A DNA stretch of 64,000 nucleotides from the NCBI RefSeq assembly GCF_947166265.1, contig NZ_CAMVDO010000003.1, positions 124,001 through 188,000 of the forward strand, in the 5' to 3' direction. The stretch's first letter is position 1; every line of letters begins with the position of its first letter. Origin of the DNA: an uncultured Fibrobacter sp. (lineage in GTDB: Bacteria; Fibrobacterota; Fibrobacteria; Fibrobacterales; Fibrobacteraceae). A program made the position numbers and the translations under genes. Under the pieces are notes generated by a model that was not told where the DNA came from, did not search any database, and worked only from the letters and a program-made list of their open reading frames with translations. Shown here in pieces: positions 52,601 to 59,852 of the stretch.

Positions 52601-52933
52601 GTAACGCCCCGTTTCAAGAGCTACGAACGTGACGACATGACCGAAAGCGAAATCACCGTAGACGAAGATTTCGAAATCGCGTTTATGAAGAGATTCCTTA
52701 CGGTAGGCCTTTCGGGCGAGTTCCGCTACATGGTTACTTCCTGGGAAGAAGAAGGCGGAAGTTTCGACGAAAAGGAAACGGACATTCTGGGAACACTCAA
52801 CCTGACCGTAAACCACACCAAGCGCCTGAGCAGCGAATGGTACGGCGGTACGGCCCTTTATTTCCGCCCGGACAACCTGAGCGACGAATATAAGGATATT
52901 TTCGGCGGCATCCGAGTCAACTACGCTTTCTAA
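49628..52933 (+). CDS. outer-membrane protein with beta-helix N-domain and beta-barrel
   Basis: 1101 residues. Signal peptide RQILFSIALASSLVYA, then an acidic/proline linker. Residues about 80-290 form a right-handed beta-helix (pectate-lyase-like) with rungs such as NAVIKDAATGVVVENGALKIHASKIEK interrupted by short turns. From about 350 on, alternating amphipathic strands (SWIYGNVMFDSYYHR, TIEFSTNYTGDSWD and so on) run to the terminal aromatic motif GGIRVNYAF, as expected for a beta-barrel inserted by BamA. Likely a surface receptor or adhesin partnered with the FecR protein. No enzyme motif seen. Confidence 0.78.
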   Translation: MKRQILFSIALASSLVYAQNANSNAEESQPSSEVQEESGVADTTAHADSAKAPEQDSLQQALVVVPPPPQETLAEGTPLKGTLHGFLKADQSPYLITEDISVAEDMVLVVEPGVVLQFAPGTGLYVKGQFVVAGTRGNEVVFQSALGMPKSGDWKGIFITGDQTSEIRNAVIKDAATGVVVENGALKIHASKIEKTSSRGVYARNSKLTISETQFNKNDGAAVHVDSYSEANISGVHFDGNNVALYNGKLAITQVESSRFENNSYGILDMANSYLAFDNSQVSKNKVGASIDDVLEKEVLESIAGNETDYSKDFNDVSQMLPREPEIPGVESRPIGANDKVGDLLAQKKASEEEADSTQKGWSIYGNVMFDSYYHRVITSKNDTDEDVEVNGSVIKPGEKFNNIFQTPGFGTEANIYLLMQSFDGKTIEFSTNYTGDSWDHFSPNQVTLSYTDNYSHLILGDFNKAGGNIYMEGLPVFGVGYTLSLLKNNANQPLVELDGFFGENRKPYLKGDRHPEIYKDYIEDGETRAQRLTYGGSFKWAPLRRFDAKFGFIYANDEIEDPLFRDGSTHSSLTSEPMQKSLTAYADGNWLFYPGDIELNGQIAVGHADTADVYRERAINKVFTDAGLNTSSMSKLRQLMANESRINALSSKELEEIFGDNTTLSRSAMRDSLRTLIREAKSLKNDYEDERDEDRVFGLNWGSQDIALGGSLYWNIYKTTLSGHVKYVGANYYSAGSPDQLSNTREFGGNIEQIVTDFWTLNFGYQINVENAAKEEKTNILGLSEGTEWGLFGGDDTQWFDDHERDEYRTKYIQNWKLQNEFKLNKAVSIDVGYNLEYRTQYRPYQLHGNYILEDGIYKDGWFEARKGNPTTEIVSNGDTTFVDSARWTEYLALSSEDNLASKFQERIYRNSWSAGISVQAYRSIFRLGGRWTIRTDDSKFYKDSLISDMDLSNETIAKLGYYFGGADFFEHSYPLSITTNLGTIQNSLAVTPRFKSYERDDMTESEITVDEDFEIAFMKRFLTVGLSGEFRYMVTSWEEEGGSFDEKETDILGTLNLTVNHTKRLSSEWYGGTALYFRPDNLSDEYKDIFGGIRVNYAF

Positions 52934-52934
52934 A

Positions 52935-53052
52935 GCGGCTTCGCCGCAGTTCCAAGTTCCTAGTTCGAAGTTACTAGGAACTTTTTATATTGAACAAAAG
53001 GCGTTCGGTACATTTTGTCTAGTAACTAGTATCTAGTAACTAGTAACTACTT
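52935..53052. repeat. mini-hairpin plus AGTAACT tandem words
   Basis: Begins with GCGGC-TTC-GCCGC (52935-52947) directly after the outer-membrane gene stop. Then AGTTCCAAGTTCCTAGTTCG and AGTTACTAGGAACT, and after 45 bases CTAGTAACTAGTATCTAGTAAC. These are the words seen at 36545. Confidence 0.75.
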
Positions 53053-53075
53053 TTCCAATTTCTACATTTGTGGCG

Positions 53076-54707
53076 ATGTTCACCTACCGCTACAGAGAAC
53101 TTTCCGTCGCCCTTCACAAAAAGGGTGAATACCGCTCTGCGCTCGCCCGCGAACTCCGGCTGCATCCCGAAGAAATTTTCAACTTGCAGGTGGAGCGTTT
53201 TTCGCTGGACAGCCGCCGAAAGGGAGACCCGAAGTGGTCTTACAACGTGATTTTTGACCTAAAGCGTGAAGTACGCGCCACGGGGAATCACGCCAAGGGA
53301 CTTGTGGCGGCAACGCGTGACAAGGAAAGTTTAGAGACCGACCCGCAGAAAAACAGCATCGCGATGCCGGGACATGTCGATGTGATTGGCGCAGGTCCGA
53401 GTGGACTTTGGGCAGCATTGCATCTGCTACGGAAAGGCTTTGCGGTTGACTTGTACGAACAGGGAAAATGCGTCGAGGAACGCTTTCGAGATATTCGACG
53501 GTTCTTTGTCGACAGGAATTTTAACGCCTACAGCAACGTACTTTTTGGCGAAGGAGGTGCGGGTGCCTTTAGCGATGGAAAGCTGAATACCCGCACCCGG
53601 AACCTGTTCACGGAACAGGTTCTACACGACATGGTGGACTTCGGAGTCGACGAATCTGTCGTGACCTTCGCCAAGCCGCATATCGGCACGGACCGCCTCG
53701 TTTTACTGCTACGGAAACTACGCGAAGAAATTACACGCCTCGGCGGCAAGATTCATTTTAGCACCACCCTTGAAGACATTGAGATTAAAGATGGACGCAT
53801 CGTAGCAATTCAGCTGAAAGAGATCCCCGCCTTCGCGGGGAAGACATCAGGCGGGAATGCCGCGATTCCTCACTGGAAACCCTGCGAAGCCTTGGTGCTC
53901 GCCGTCGGGCATTCTGCCCGGAGCATTTACGAAATGCTCCACGCCCGTGGCGCAGCACTCGAAAGTAAGGCTTTTGCCATGGGCGTGCGCGTCGAGCACC
54001 CGCAGCAGCTCATCAACATGCGTCAGCTGGGCCTGAATGTAGATACCAAGCTCACGGGTTCCGCCGAATATTTTCTCGCCACCCCGACACTGAACAAGAC
54101 AAGCAGCGCCTACAGTTTCTGCATGTGCCCGGGTGGCGTTCTGGTGCCCTGCGCCTCGGAACCTGGGACCCTTGCCACCAACGGTATGAGCTACAGCCGC
54201 CGCAATGGCCCCTTCGCCAACGGTGCCATCGCCGTGCCCATTGCCGCAAGCGACAAACTCTTTGGCGGTCTTGAGTGCCAACGCAAAATTGAAAGCGACG
54301 CCTACGCGGTCGGCGGCAAGAGCTACGCCGCCCCAGCACAAAGCATCAAGGCGTTCCTCGCCCACAAAGAAGACAAATCTCTCCCGAAATCCACCTACCC
54401 CTGCGGACTCGTACAGAGCAATCTGTGGGACTGGATGGACAAGACCATTTGCAAGAGCCTCGCCGAAGGATTCCAGAATTTCGACAAGAAGATTCCCGGA
54501 TTCATCGAAGAAGGCCTGATTGTCGCCCCCGAAACCCGCACCAGCAGCCCGCTGCGCATGAGCCGCAACAACGAAACGCTTGAATGCGTGAATACCAAGG
54601 GCCTGTTCGTGCTCGGCGAAGGAGCCGGATATTCCGGCGGAATCGTCACCAGCGCCGCCGACGGCGTGCGACTCGCCCACTACGCGAAAAAGGATAAATT
54701 GGTATGA
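53076..54707 (+). CDS. COG2509 FAD-dependent dehydrogenase with repeat-derived insert
   Basis: 543 residues from ATG (a GTG two codons earlier is possible). FAD Rossmann motif GAGPSGLWAALHLL at residues 105-118. GEGGAGAFSDGKLNTRT near 160 and GVRVEHPQ near 305 are typical of the uncharacterised COG2509 family. The C-terminus has LGEGAGYSGGIVTSAADGVR, the second FAD-binding block. Residues about 250-268 (EIPAFAGKTSGGNAAIPHW) are encoded by a dispersed hairpin repeat inserted in frame just before LVLAVGHSARS. Substrate unknown. TACATTTG (53063-53070) lies five bases before the ATG, so the message may be nearly leaderless. Confidence 0.85.
   Translation: MFTYRYRELSVALHKKGEYRSALARELRLHPEEIFNLQVERFSLDSRRKGDPKWSYNVIFDLKREVRATGNHAKGLVAATRDKESLETDPQKNSIAMPGHVDVIGAGPSGLWAALHLLRKGFAVDLYEQGKCVEERFRDIRRFFVDRNFNAYSNVLFGEGGAGAFSDGKLNTRTRNLFTEQVLHDMVDFGVDESVVTFAKPHIGTDRLVLLLRKLREEITRLGGKIHFSTTLEDIEIKDGRIVAIQLKEIPAFAGKTSGGNAAIPHWKPCEALVLAVGHSARSIYEMLHARGAALESKAFAMGVRVEHPQQLINMRQLGLNVDTKLTGSAEYFLATPTLNKTSSAYSFCMCPGGVLVPCASEPGTLATNGMSYSRRNGPFANGAIAVPIAASDKLFGGLECQRKIESDAYAVGGKSYAAPAQSIKAFLAHKEDKSLPKSTYPCGLVQSNLWDWMDKTICKSLAEGFQNFDKKIPGFIEEGLIVAPETRTSSPLRMSRNNETLECVNTKGLFVLGEGAGYSGGIVTSAADGVRLAHYAKKDKLV
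53823..53878 (+). repeat. in-frame REP-like element inside the COG2509 gene
   Basis: CCCCGC-CTTC-GCGGGG (53825-53840) preceded by GAT and followed by AAGACA is the widely dispersed 'ATCCCCGC..GCGGGGATGAC' type of repeat, whose translation IPAFAGMT is commonly seen. A second small hairpin GGAAT-GCCGCG-ATTCC follows. No stop codon or frameshift results. Confidence 0.72.
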
Positions 54708-54819
54708 GCAATGAGCTCGCTCATAAATTCGCTTTGAGGTCACTCCGCTTAAAGCCAATGCACCTAAAACCTCAAAGGCACGTAGTGCCGACCCCTTACC
54801 CCACACCTCAGGTTAGCCT
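54708..54819. repeat. dispersed repeat cluster with mini-hairpin GGCAC-GTA-GTGCC
   Basis: Words AGCAATGAGCT and GCTTTGAGGT, then CCTCAAAGGCACGTAGTGCCGA (54771-54791 region). Compare CTCAAAGGGGCGTAGCCCCGA at 45433: flanks identical, stem exchanged with pairing kept. Fills the gap between the COG2509 and RluC-like genes. Confidence 0.72.
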
Positions 54820-55920
54820 ATGATTACTCGAGTCATTGACCGCAATTTTGCCAACATGCGCCTCGACCGTTTTTTACGCAAGGCGTTCCCCGACGAATCG
54901 CTGTCGGTCTTTTTCGCCGTCATCCGCAAGAAGAAAGTCCGCGTGAACGGCGTGGTGGGAAAAGCGAACCAAATGCTGCAGGAAGGCGACACCGTCTGCA
55001 TTTACGAGAATTTCAAGAGCGTCAGCGAAGACGAGAGAACGCTCGCAAGCTCGCTACAGACGAGAGACGAAAACACAGCGTGTCATCCTGAGCAAGCGAA
55101 GCACGTCGAAGGATCTAACGCCGGTTTCGCCAAAGCCAAGTCTACCTGGGGCAAAACAGACGAGAGACGAAAGACGAGAGACGAAAGGAACGCTTCTTGG
55201 GGGGCAAAGGAACTCGACATCGTCATTCAGACCGAAGACTACGTGGTCGTAAACAAGCCCTCGGGACTTGCAAGCCAACCGGGCTCCGGCACACGCCCCG
55301 GCGAAAGCCTCGTGGAATACCTGTGGGAATGGGGCCGCCGCGAGGGGCTCGACTTCAAGCCCACTATCGCCCACCGCCTCGACCAGGAAACCTCGGGCAT
55401 GATCATTGCCGCCCTCCACGGCGATACGCTCCGCGACTTTACGCGCATGATCCGCGAACACGAAGTCGACAAGTTCTATTACGCGCTCGTCAAAGGGAAC
55501 CTCAAGAAAGACAAGGGAACCATCGACGAGACGCTCACCCGCACCGATGCAGCCAAGGGCTCCAAGATGAAGGTTGGCGAAACCGGAAAGGATGCCCAGA
55601 AGGCCATCACGCATTACCGCGTCAAGCAGCACTACGAAGGCTACGACCTGGTAAAAATCAAGCTCGAAACAGGCCGCATGCACCAAATCCGCGCCCACTT
55701 CGCAAGCATCGGGCACCCGCTCCTGGGTGACACCCGCTACGGCGATTTCGCGCTCAACCGCGAAGTCAAAAAGCAGCTCGGACTCCACCGGCTTTTCTTG
55801 CACAGCTGCCGCCTGGAATTTGTGTGGCACGGCGACAAAATCGTACTCGATTGCCCGCTCCCTAAGGAACTGCAAAGCGTCGTAGATCAGTTAAAGCCTA
55901 TCCGCCACGAGTACCGGTAA
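54820..55920 (+). CDS. RluC-like 23S rRNA pseudouridine synthase with repeat insert
   Basis: 366 residues, longer than the usual 310-325. S4 RNA-binding domain (residues 1-65: MRLDRFLRKAFP, VRVNGVVGKA). Catalytic RluA domain from about residue 130: DYVVVNKPSGLASQPGSGTR, then HRLDQETSG with the catalytic Asp near residue 190, and RMHQIRAHFASIGHPLLGDTRYG. Between the domains residues about 71-124 are encoded by dispersed repeats (TRDE, ACHPEQAKHVEGSN, DERRKTRDERN). The insert falls in the flexible interdomain linker, so activity is probably kept. Target uridine cannot be told; RluC or RluD type. Confidence 0.9.
   Translation: MITRVIDRNFANMRLDRFLRKAFPDESLSVFFAVIRKKKVRVNGVVGKANQMLQEGDTVCIYENFKSVSEDERTLASSLQTRDENTACHPEQAKHVEGSNAGFAKAKSTWGKTDERRKTRDERNASWGAKELDIVIQTEDYVVVNKPSGLASQPGSGTRPGESLVEYLWEWGRREGLDFKPTIAHRLDQETSGMIIAALHGDTLRDFTRMIREHEVDKFYYALVKGNLKKDKGTIDETLTRTDAAKGSKMKVGETGKDAQKAITHYRVKQHYEGYDLVKIKLETGRMHQIRAHFASIGHPLLGDTRYGDFALNREVKKQLGLHRLFLHSCRLEFVWHGDKIVLDCPLPKELQSVVDQLKPIRHEYR
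55030..55190 (+). repeat. in-frame composite repeat insertion in the RluC-like gene
   Basis: Outer parts are the AGACGAGAGACGA words of the 19281/35566 repeats (55058-55070 and 55158-55185). Inside them lies TGTCATCCTGAGC ... GTCGAAGGATCTAA (55081-55118), the repeat seen after serC. Total about 160 bp, a multiple of three in effect, with no stop in the host frame. Confidence 0.85.
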
Positions 55921-55947
55921 AAAGACTCCATTTCTCTTTACTTTGTC

Positions 55948-56010
55948 ATGCCCGCATGGTTCGGCCCTTCGGCAGGCTCAGGGACCTTATCACCACCTTG
56001 CGGGCATTTT
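55948..56010 (+). terminator. terminator with a dispersed repeat in its loop
   Basis: ATGCCCGCA (55948-55956) and TGCGGGCAT (55999-56007) pair, followed by TTTT. The 42-base loop contains GGCCCTTCGGCAGGCTCAGGG (55963-55983), resembling the common CCCTTCGACAGGCTCAGGGACC repeat. Serves the RluC-like gene; budA is convergent. Confidence 0.65.
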
Positions 56011-56029
56011 CCATTTCTACTGAATCGAA

Positions 56030-56776
56030 CTATTTATTTCCCTGCTCGACTTGCTTGATGTCCTTTTGCGAGGCTTTCGTCAGGGAATATGTATCAAAAG
56101 CGGCCTCTCGCGGAAGTTGCAATTCGATGGATGTTATCTTCTCCATCCGGACCTCCCCCTTTTCTAGCGAAAGGTCAAAGACGTGTCCGCCAAAGCGTTT
56201 ATCATCGGACACAAAGTGGAAATGCCACCCGGCCGCGTTGATACCTTCCATATAGTCGGGATAGTATAGACAAACTAGCGAACCCGCGATATGATCGAAT
56301 TCAAACGACTTCTGCCGTTCAAACAGAATCTCCTTCAGTTCTATGTGATGCGCCTTGACGCCACTTTCGGAGCGAGCATTCACTTTCTTGAAGAATCCAT
56401 CTATCCGCACCATGTGCATACTATTGAGACCGAAGTGTTCTTCGATTTTCACATTCAGCAAAGCCTTGAGGCTATCGATATTCCCGACGGCACCAACCGC
56501 AAACGATTCCTGATTCTTTAGGAATACGACCGAAGCAAAGGGAACCCCCAGGTCAGCAGGAGTTTCGCTTACAGATCCATCATCGGCGGCGCGGTAGCAA
56601 TGACCATCCACGACAATCATTTCGCCGTCGCAGTTTTCAAACGTTCCAAGCCCTGTATCTCCGTTCTGCAACAAGTCACTGACTCTAACCACCGTTCGCG
56701 TATACCCTAGCGCAAGGGCGTTCAACGTGGACACCTGGTACATTTTTTCTACAGAATTCAAATTGCAAGCTGACAT
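56030..56776 (-). CDS. budA: alpha-acetolactate decarboxylase
   Basis: 248 residues. GDTGLGTFENCDGEMIVVDG near residue 39 and WHFHFVSDDKRFGGHVFD near 190 contain the glutamate and the H-x-H...H zinc triad of BudA/AlsD. It converts (S)-alpha-acetolactate to acetoin and CO2. ATG chosen (GAGGA nine bases upstream) instead of an adjacent TTG. No acetolactate synthase or acetoin reductase is next to it, so it may act as an overflow valve for branched-chain precursors. Confidence 0.94.
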   Translation of the reverse strand: MSACNLNSVEKMYQVSTLNALALGYTRTVVRVSDLLQNGDTGLGTFENCDGEMIVVDGHCYRAADDGSVSETPADLGVPFASVVFLKNQESFAVGAVGNIDSLKALLNVKIEEHFGLNSMHMVRIDGFFKKVNARSESGVKAHHIELKEILFERQKSFEFDHIAGSLVCLYYPDYMEGINAAGWHFHFVSDDKRFGGHVFDLSLEKGEVRMEKITSIELQLPREAAFDTYSLTKASQKDIKQVEQGNK

Positions 56777-56868
56777 CAAGGTTTTATCCTCGTTTTATCG
56801 TTTTCAAGACCTCTTCCCGCAAAAAGATAATAAAAATGTAATAATTAGCGCAGATATTTTTTATATTA

Positions 56869-56887
56869 CCCAACAAGGGACAATCCC
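56869..56887 (+). promoter_or_regulatory. duplicated leader with alternative hairpins, copy 1
   Basis: CCC-AACAA-GGGA-CAA-TCCC: the central GGG can pair with either flanking CCC. It is followed by TAGGGG and the ATG of the first TIGR02171 gene. The same layout precedes the second gene at 59823. Confidence 0.5.
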
Positions 56888-56898
56888 TAGGGGAAAAT

Positions 56899-59808
56899 AT
56901 GAAATTCTTATCGGCAGTTATTGTATTCCTATTTCTAATGGGCTGCAGCAGCGAAACAAGCAGTTCAAGCAATCAGTCAGATAACGAAAATCAATCGGAT
57001 TTCGTCGAAGTCGAAGGAATGGTCCAACTAAAGAGCGGATCCGTTTCCATCGGTTCCAATGACAAAAGCTTCAAGGCAAACGAACGCCCCGCCATGGAAG
57101 TCATACTCGATTACGACTTCTACATGGGCATCCACGAGGTCACCTGTGGCGAATACGCCAGTGTAGCCAAAAAAGCCAAGCTCAAGACCTTCAAAAAATG
57201 CGAAAATGACAGTCTCCCCCTCACCGACATCACCTACTACGACGCCATCCTTTTTGCAAACGCCAAGAGCAAACAGGATAACCTAGATACAGCCTATACC
57301 TATAGCAAGCCCCTGTATGACGACGACGGGCACTGCACGGAAATGGAAGGTTTTGCATTTCACCCTGATGCGAACGCATTTCGGCTTCCCACCGAGGCGG
57401 AATGGGTCTATGCGGCAAGCCTTGCCTGGGACGTAAAGAAAAGCTGGAATAGCGACAATTCCGATTACAAGCTTCATCCGGTCTGTAGCATATGGACAGA
57501 CTCCACCGGATTCTGTGACATGGCCGGAAACGCGATGGAATGGGTGAATGACTGGATGGGAACATTCCGCGACACAACCGTCACCAACTATGTGGGGGCT
57601 CCCGATGGCGGTGACCTGGGAGAAAGAATCGTAAAAGGGGGCCGTTATTCCTCTACCCCAAAAGAGCTCAACCCATACAGTAGAGGGGATGTCTATACGG
57701 TCACATCAGCCACAAGAGCCGATTACGTTGGCTTTAGACTCGCGTTCGGAAAAATTCCGAACCCACTCTGGATGGGTGACGACGGTAAATCACAATCAAG
57801 CGTCATTACCCCACTAGCCCAAAGCGAGACACTCAAAAAGCTAACAGGCACATACAACGTAAAACTTTCCTTCCGCAACGATATTTCCGGAAATATCGCC
57901 TATATCGACTACCTGAACGGAACGGTTTCTGTCAAGGAAATTACAAAAAATGTCAGCGCGTACCATCCAGAAATTTCTCCCGACGGAAACTGGATTGCCT
58001 ATTGCACCGGATTCGAAGGCGTCTCGGGCAAAACAACAATTTACGTTCAAAACTTTGATACCGAGAATCACATCAAGGTAAAGCTCAAAACAGAAAGTGC
58101 CGCAATCCCCCGCTGGAACGTCCTTGAAAACGGCGACACCGTCATTGTCTACGTAAACGACGCCGGGAACAACAAGGAAAACGCAACGTTCAAAGGAACC
58201 TCAACCTGGCAGGTCAAATTCAAGAATGGAAAATTCGGAAAGCCACAGAAACTTTTCGACGGAGCATACCATGGAGGCATCAGCGAAGACCGCACCCTGG
58301 CTGTTTCGGGCACAAGGATTCTGCGGGCCCGTGTTGCGAAAAAAGGCTCAACCATAACCGACAAAGCAAGCGACATTGTTTGGTACGATTCAGCCCAAGC
58401 CTGCAACGTATCGCTTTCCCAAGATGGAACCAAGCGCACCGCATTCCTCGACTTCGGTGGAAAACCGGGCAAGAAATTTGTCGGCGAAAGCTACGCCACT
58501 CACGAAAGAGTCTTGATTGCAGACAGCACCGGGAAACTAGTTCAATCGCTCAAGGCCCCCACGGGTTATACATTCGACCATACGGAATGGGCAACCAACG
58601 GTGAAAAATCCATTATCGTAGCAACGCTCAGCAACACAAACGGCGCACATACCAAAGTAGTCCTCATCAACCCGACAGACAGCTCCATTACCGAAATCGT
58701 CGAGGGCGAAGAGGTTTGGCATCCGAACCTATGGGTAAAAAGAAATCATATAAAGTACAGTTCGAGTAGTGCCATCAGCAGCAGCTCTGCTATCCGCATC
58801 AGCTCGAGTAACTCCAGTAGCAGCACGGTTATTATTGAAAGCAGCTCGTCGTCATACGATTCAAATATTTCGAGCAGCATTGTCGTTCAAGAAAAATCCT
58901 CCAATTCTAATTACAGCTTTGAACTTGACCCAGACAGTGCCGGAGCCTACTACCGATCTTCGGGGCCCAATAGAGACGCAGACCAATGGCGTTATAAAAT
59001 GGAATTCCTTTGGCAATATAAGGATACGGCTAATTTGGTTGTACTGGGATCGTCTCGTGCCTACCACGGCATAAATCCAATGCTGTTCAGCACACCCGTT
59101 TTCGCTATCAACCTAGGGGTATCCAGAAATGCAATCGCGGGAACCCATTACCTTTTCAACCATTACGTGTTACCCCATGTAAGGAATCTAAAATATGTCG
59201 TATTGACCGTAGATAATGATTTATGGAATGACACCGAATCCTTTTTTACATCAGATTACAAATCATACCCCGGTTACGTTTACGATGCCAATCACAATTT
59301 TTGGATAGATCATTTTCCGGAACAACTCGTAGAATACACCTACGAATCATTAGGAAACAGCATCAAAGGGCAAATGCTTAGAAAAATGCGTGGTTATTAT
59401 GACGTAACGTCCTGCTCTTGGGGAAAACCAGCTGTAGAACAAGACAGTAATTGGTTGCAAAAGCGATATAAATATTACTACGAAAACTTTGAAATGCTAA
59501 AGGATCTGGCAAAAACGTGCTTTGAACATAACATCATCCTTATCGGAATAATCACTCCACGTAGTCCACAATACAAGGAAACAGGATCTTTTGGTTACCA
59601 TGGACTGTTGCGTAGCGAAGCCCCTGCCCTCATTCAGGAAATTGCAGACATTGGCAAGACGTATCCCAACTTTATCCTGATGGACGAAAATAAAATGGGC
59701 AACCACGACTATACAGAAGACATGGCGTTCGACTTCGATCATCTTAATAGAAATGGTGCGGCACAACTAACGGCACGAATAGACGCTCTATTGAAAACTT
59801 TAGAATAA
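56899..59808 (+). CDS. TIGR02171 lipoprotein: FGE-sulfatase + beta-propeller + SGNH domains (1)
   Basis: 969 residues, lipobox FLMGC (Cys15). Residues about 40-285 are an FGE/SUMF1-like C-lectin fold (MEVILDYDFYMGIHEVTCGEYA, RLPTEAEWVYAA, GFCDMAGNAMEWVNDW, YVGFRLAFG). About 300-620 is a TolB/WD40-like propeller (HPEISPDGNWIAYCTG). After a Ser-rich linker, about 690-969 resembles an SGNH/GDSL hydrolase: VVLGSSRAYHG with Ser718/719, NLGVSRN, and FDFDHLN with Asp945/Asp947 and His948. Family TIGR02171 is expanded in F. succinogenes with unknown function. The SGNH part suggests a surface esterase, for instance deacetylating plant glycans. Confidence 0.87.
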   Translation: MKFLSAVIVFLFLMGCSSETSSSSNQSDNENQSDFVEVEGMVQLKSGSVSIGSNDKSFKANERPAMEVILDYDFYMGIHEVTCGEYASVAKKAKLKTFKKCENDSLPLTDITYYDAILFANAKSKQDNLDTAYTYSKPLYDDDGHCTEMEGFAFHPDANAFRLPTEAEWVYAASLAWDVKKSWNSDNSDYKLHPVCSIWTDSTGFCDMAGNAMEWVNDWMGTFRDTTVTNYVGAPDGGDLGERIVKGGRYSSTPKELNPYSRGDVYTVTSATRADYVGFRLAFGKIPNPLWMGDDGKSQSSVITPLAQSETLKKLTGTYNVKLSFRNDISGNIAYIDYLNGTVSVKEITKNVSAYHPEISPDGNWIAYCTGFEGVSGKTTIYVQNFDTENHIKVKLKTESAAIPRWNVLENGDTVIVYVNDAGNNKENATFKGTSTWQVKFKNGKFGKPQKLFDGAYHGGISEDRTLAVSGTRILRARVAKKGSTITDKASDIVWYDSAQACNVSLSQDGTKRTAFLDFGGKPGKKFVGESYATHERVLIADSTGKLVQSLKAPTGYTFDHTEWATNGEKSIIVATLSNTNGAHTKVVLINPTDSSITEIVEGEEVWHPNLWVKRNHIKYSSSSAISSSSAIRISSSNSSSSTVIIESSSSSYDSNISSSIVVQEKSSNSNYSFELDPDSAGAYYRSSGPNRDADQWRYKMEFLWQYKDTANLVVLGSSRAYHGINPMLFSTPVFAINLGVSRNAIAGTHYLFNHYVLPHVRNLKYVVLTVDNDLWNDTESFFTSDYKSYPGYVYDANHNFWIDHFPEQLVEYTYESLGNSIKGQMLRKMRGYYDVTSCSWGKPAVEQDSNWLQKRYKYYYENFEMLKDLAKTCFEHNIILIGIITPRSPQYKETGSFGYHGLLRSEAPALIQEIADIGKTYPNFILMDENKMGNHDYTEDMAFDFDHLNRNGAAQLTARIDALLKTLE

Positions 59809-59822
59809 ACTTTTATATATTA

Positions 59823-59841
59823 CCCAACAAGGGATATTCCC
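59823..59841 (+). promoter_or_regulatory. duplicated leader with alternative hairpins, copy 2
   Basis: CCC-AACAA-GGGA-TAT-TCCC followed by TAGGAG and the ATG. Upstream TATATATTACC lies only 10-20 bp after the first gene's stop, so the second gene may have its own promoter. Confidence 0.5.
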
Positions 59842-59852
59842 TAGGAGAAAAT

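Noticed and set aside
50657-52816. 719-codon leftward frame opposite the outer-membrane protein gene
   Set aside because: Shadow caused by codon bias; the plus-strand product has a signal peptide and C-terminal barrel motif, the minus-strand product has neither.
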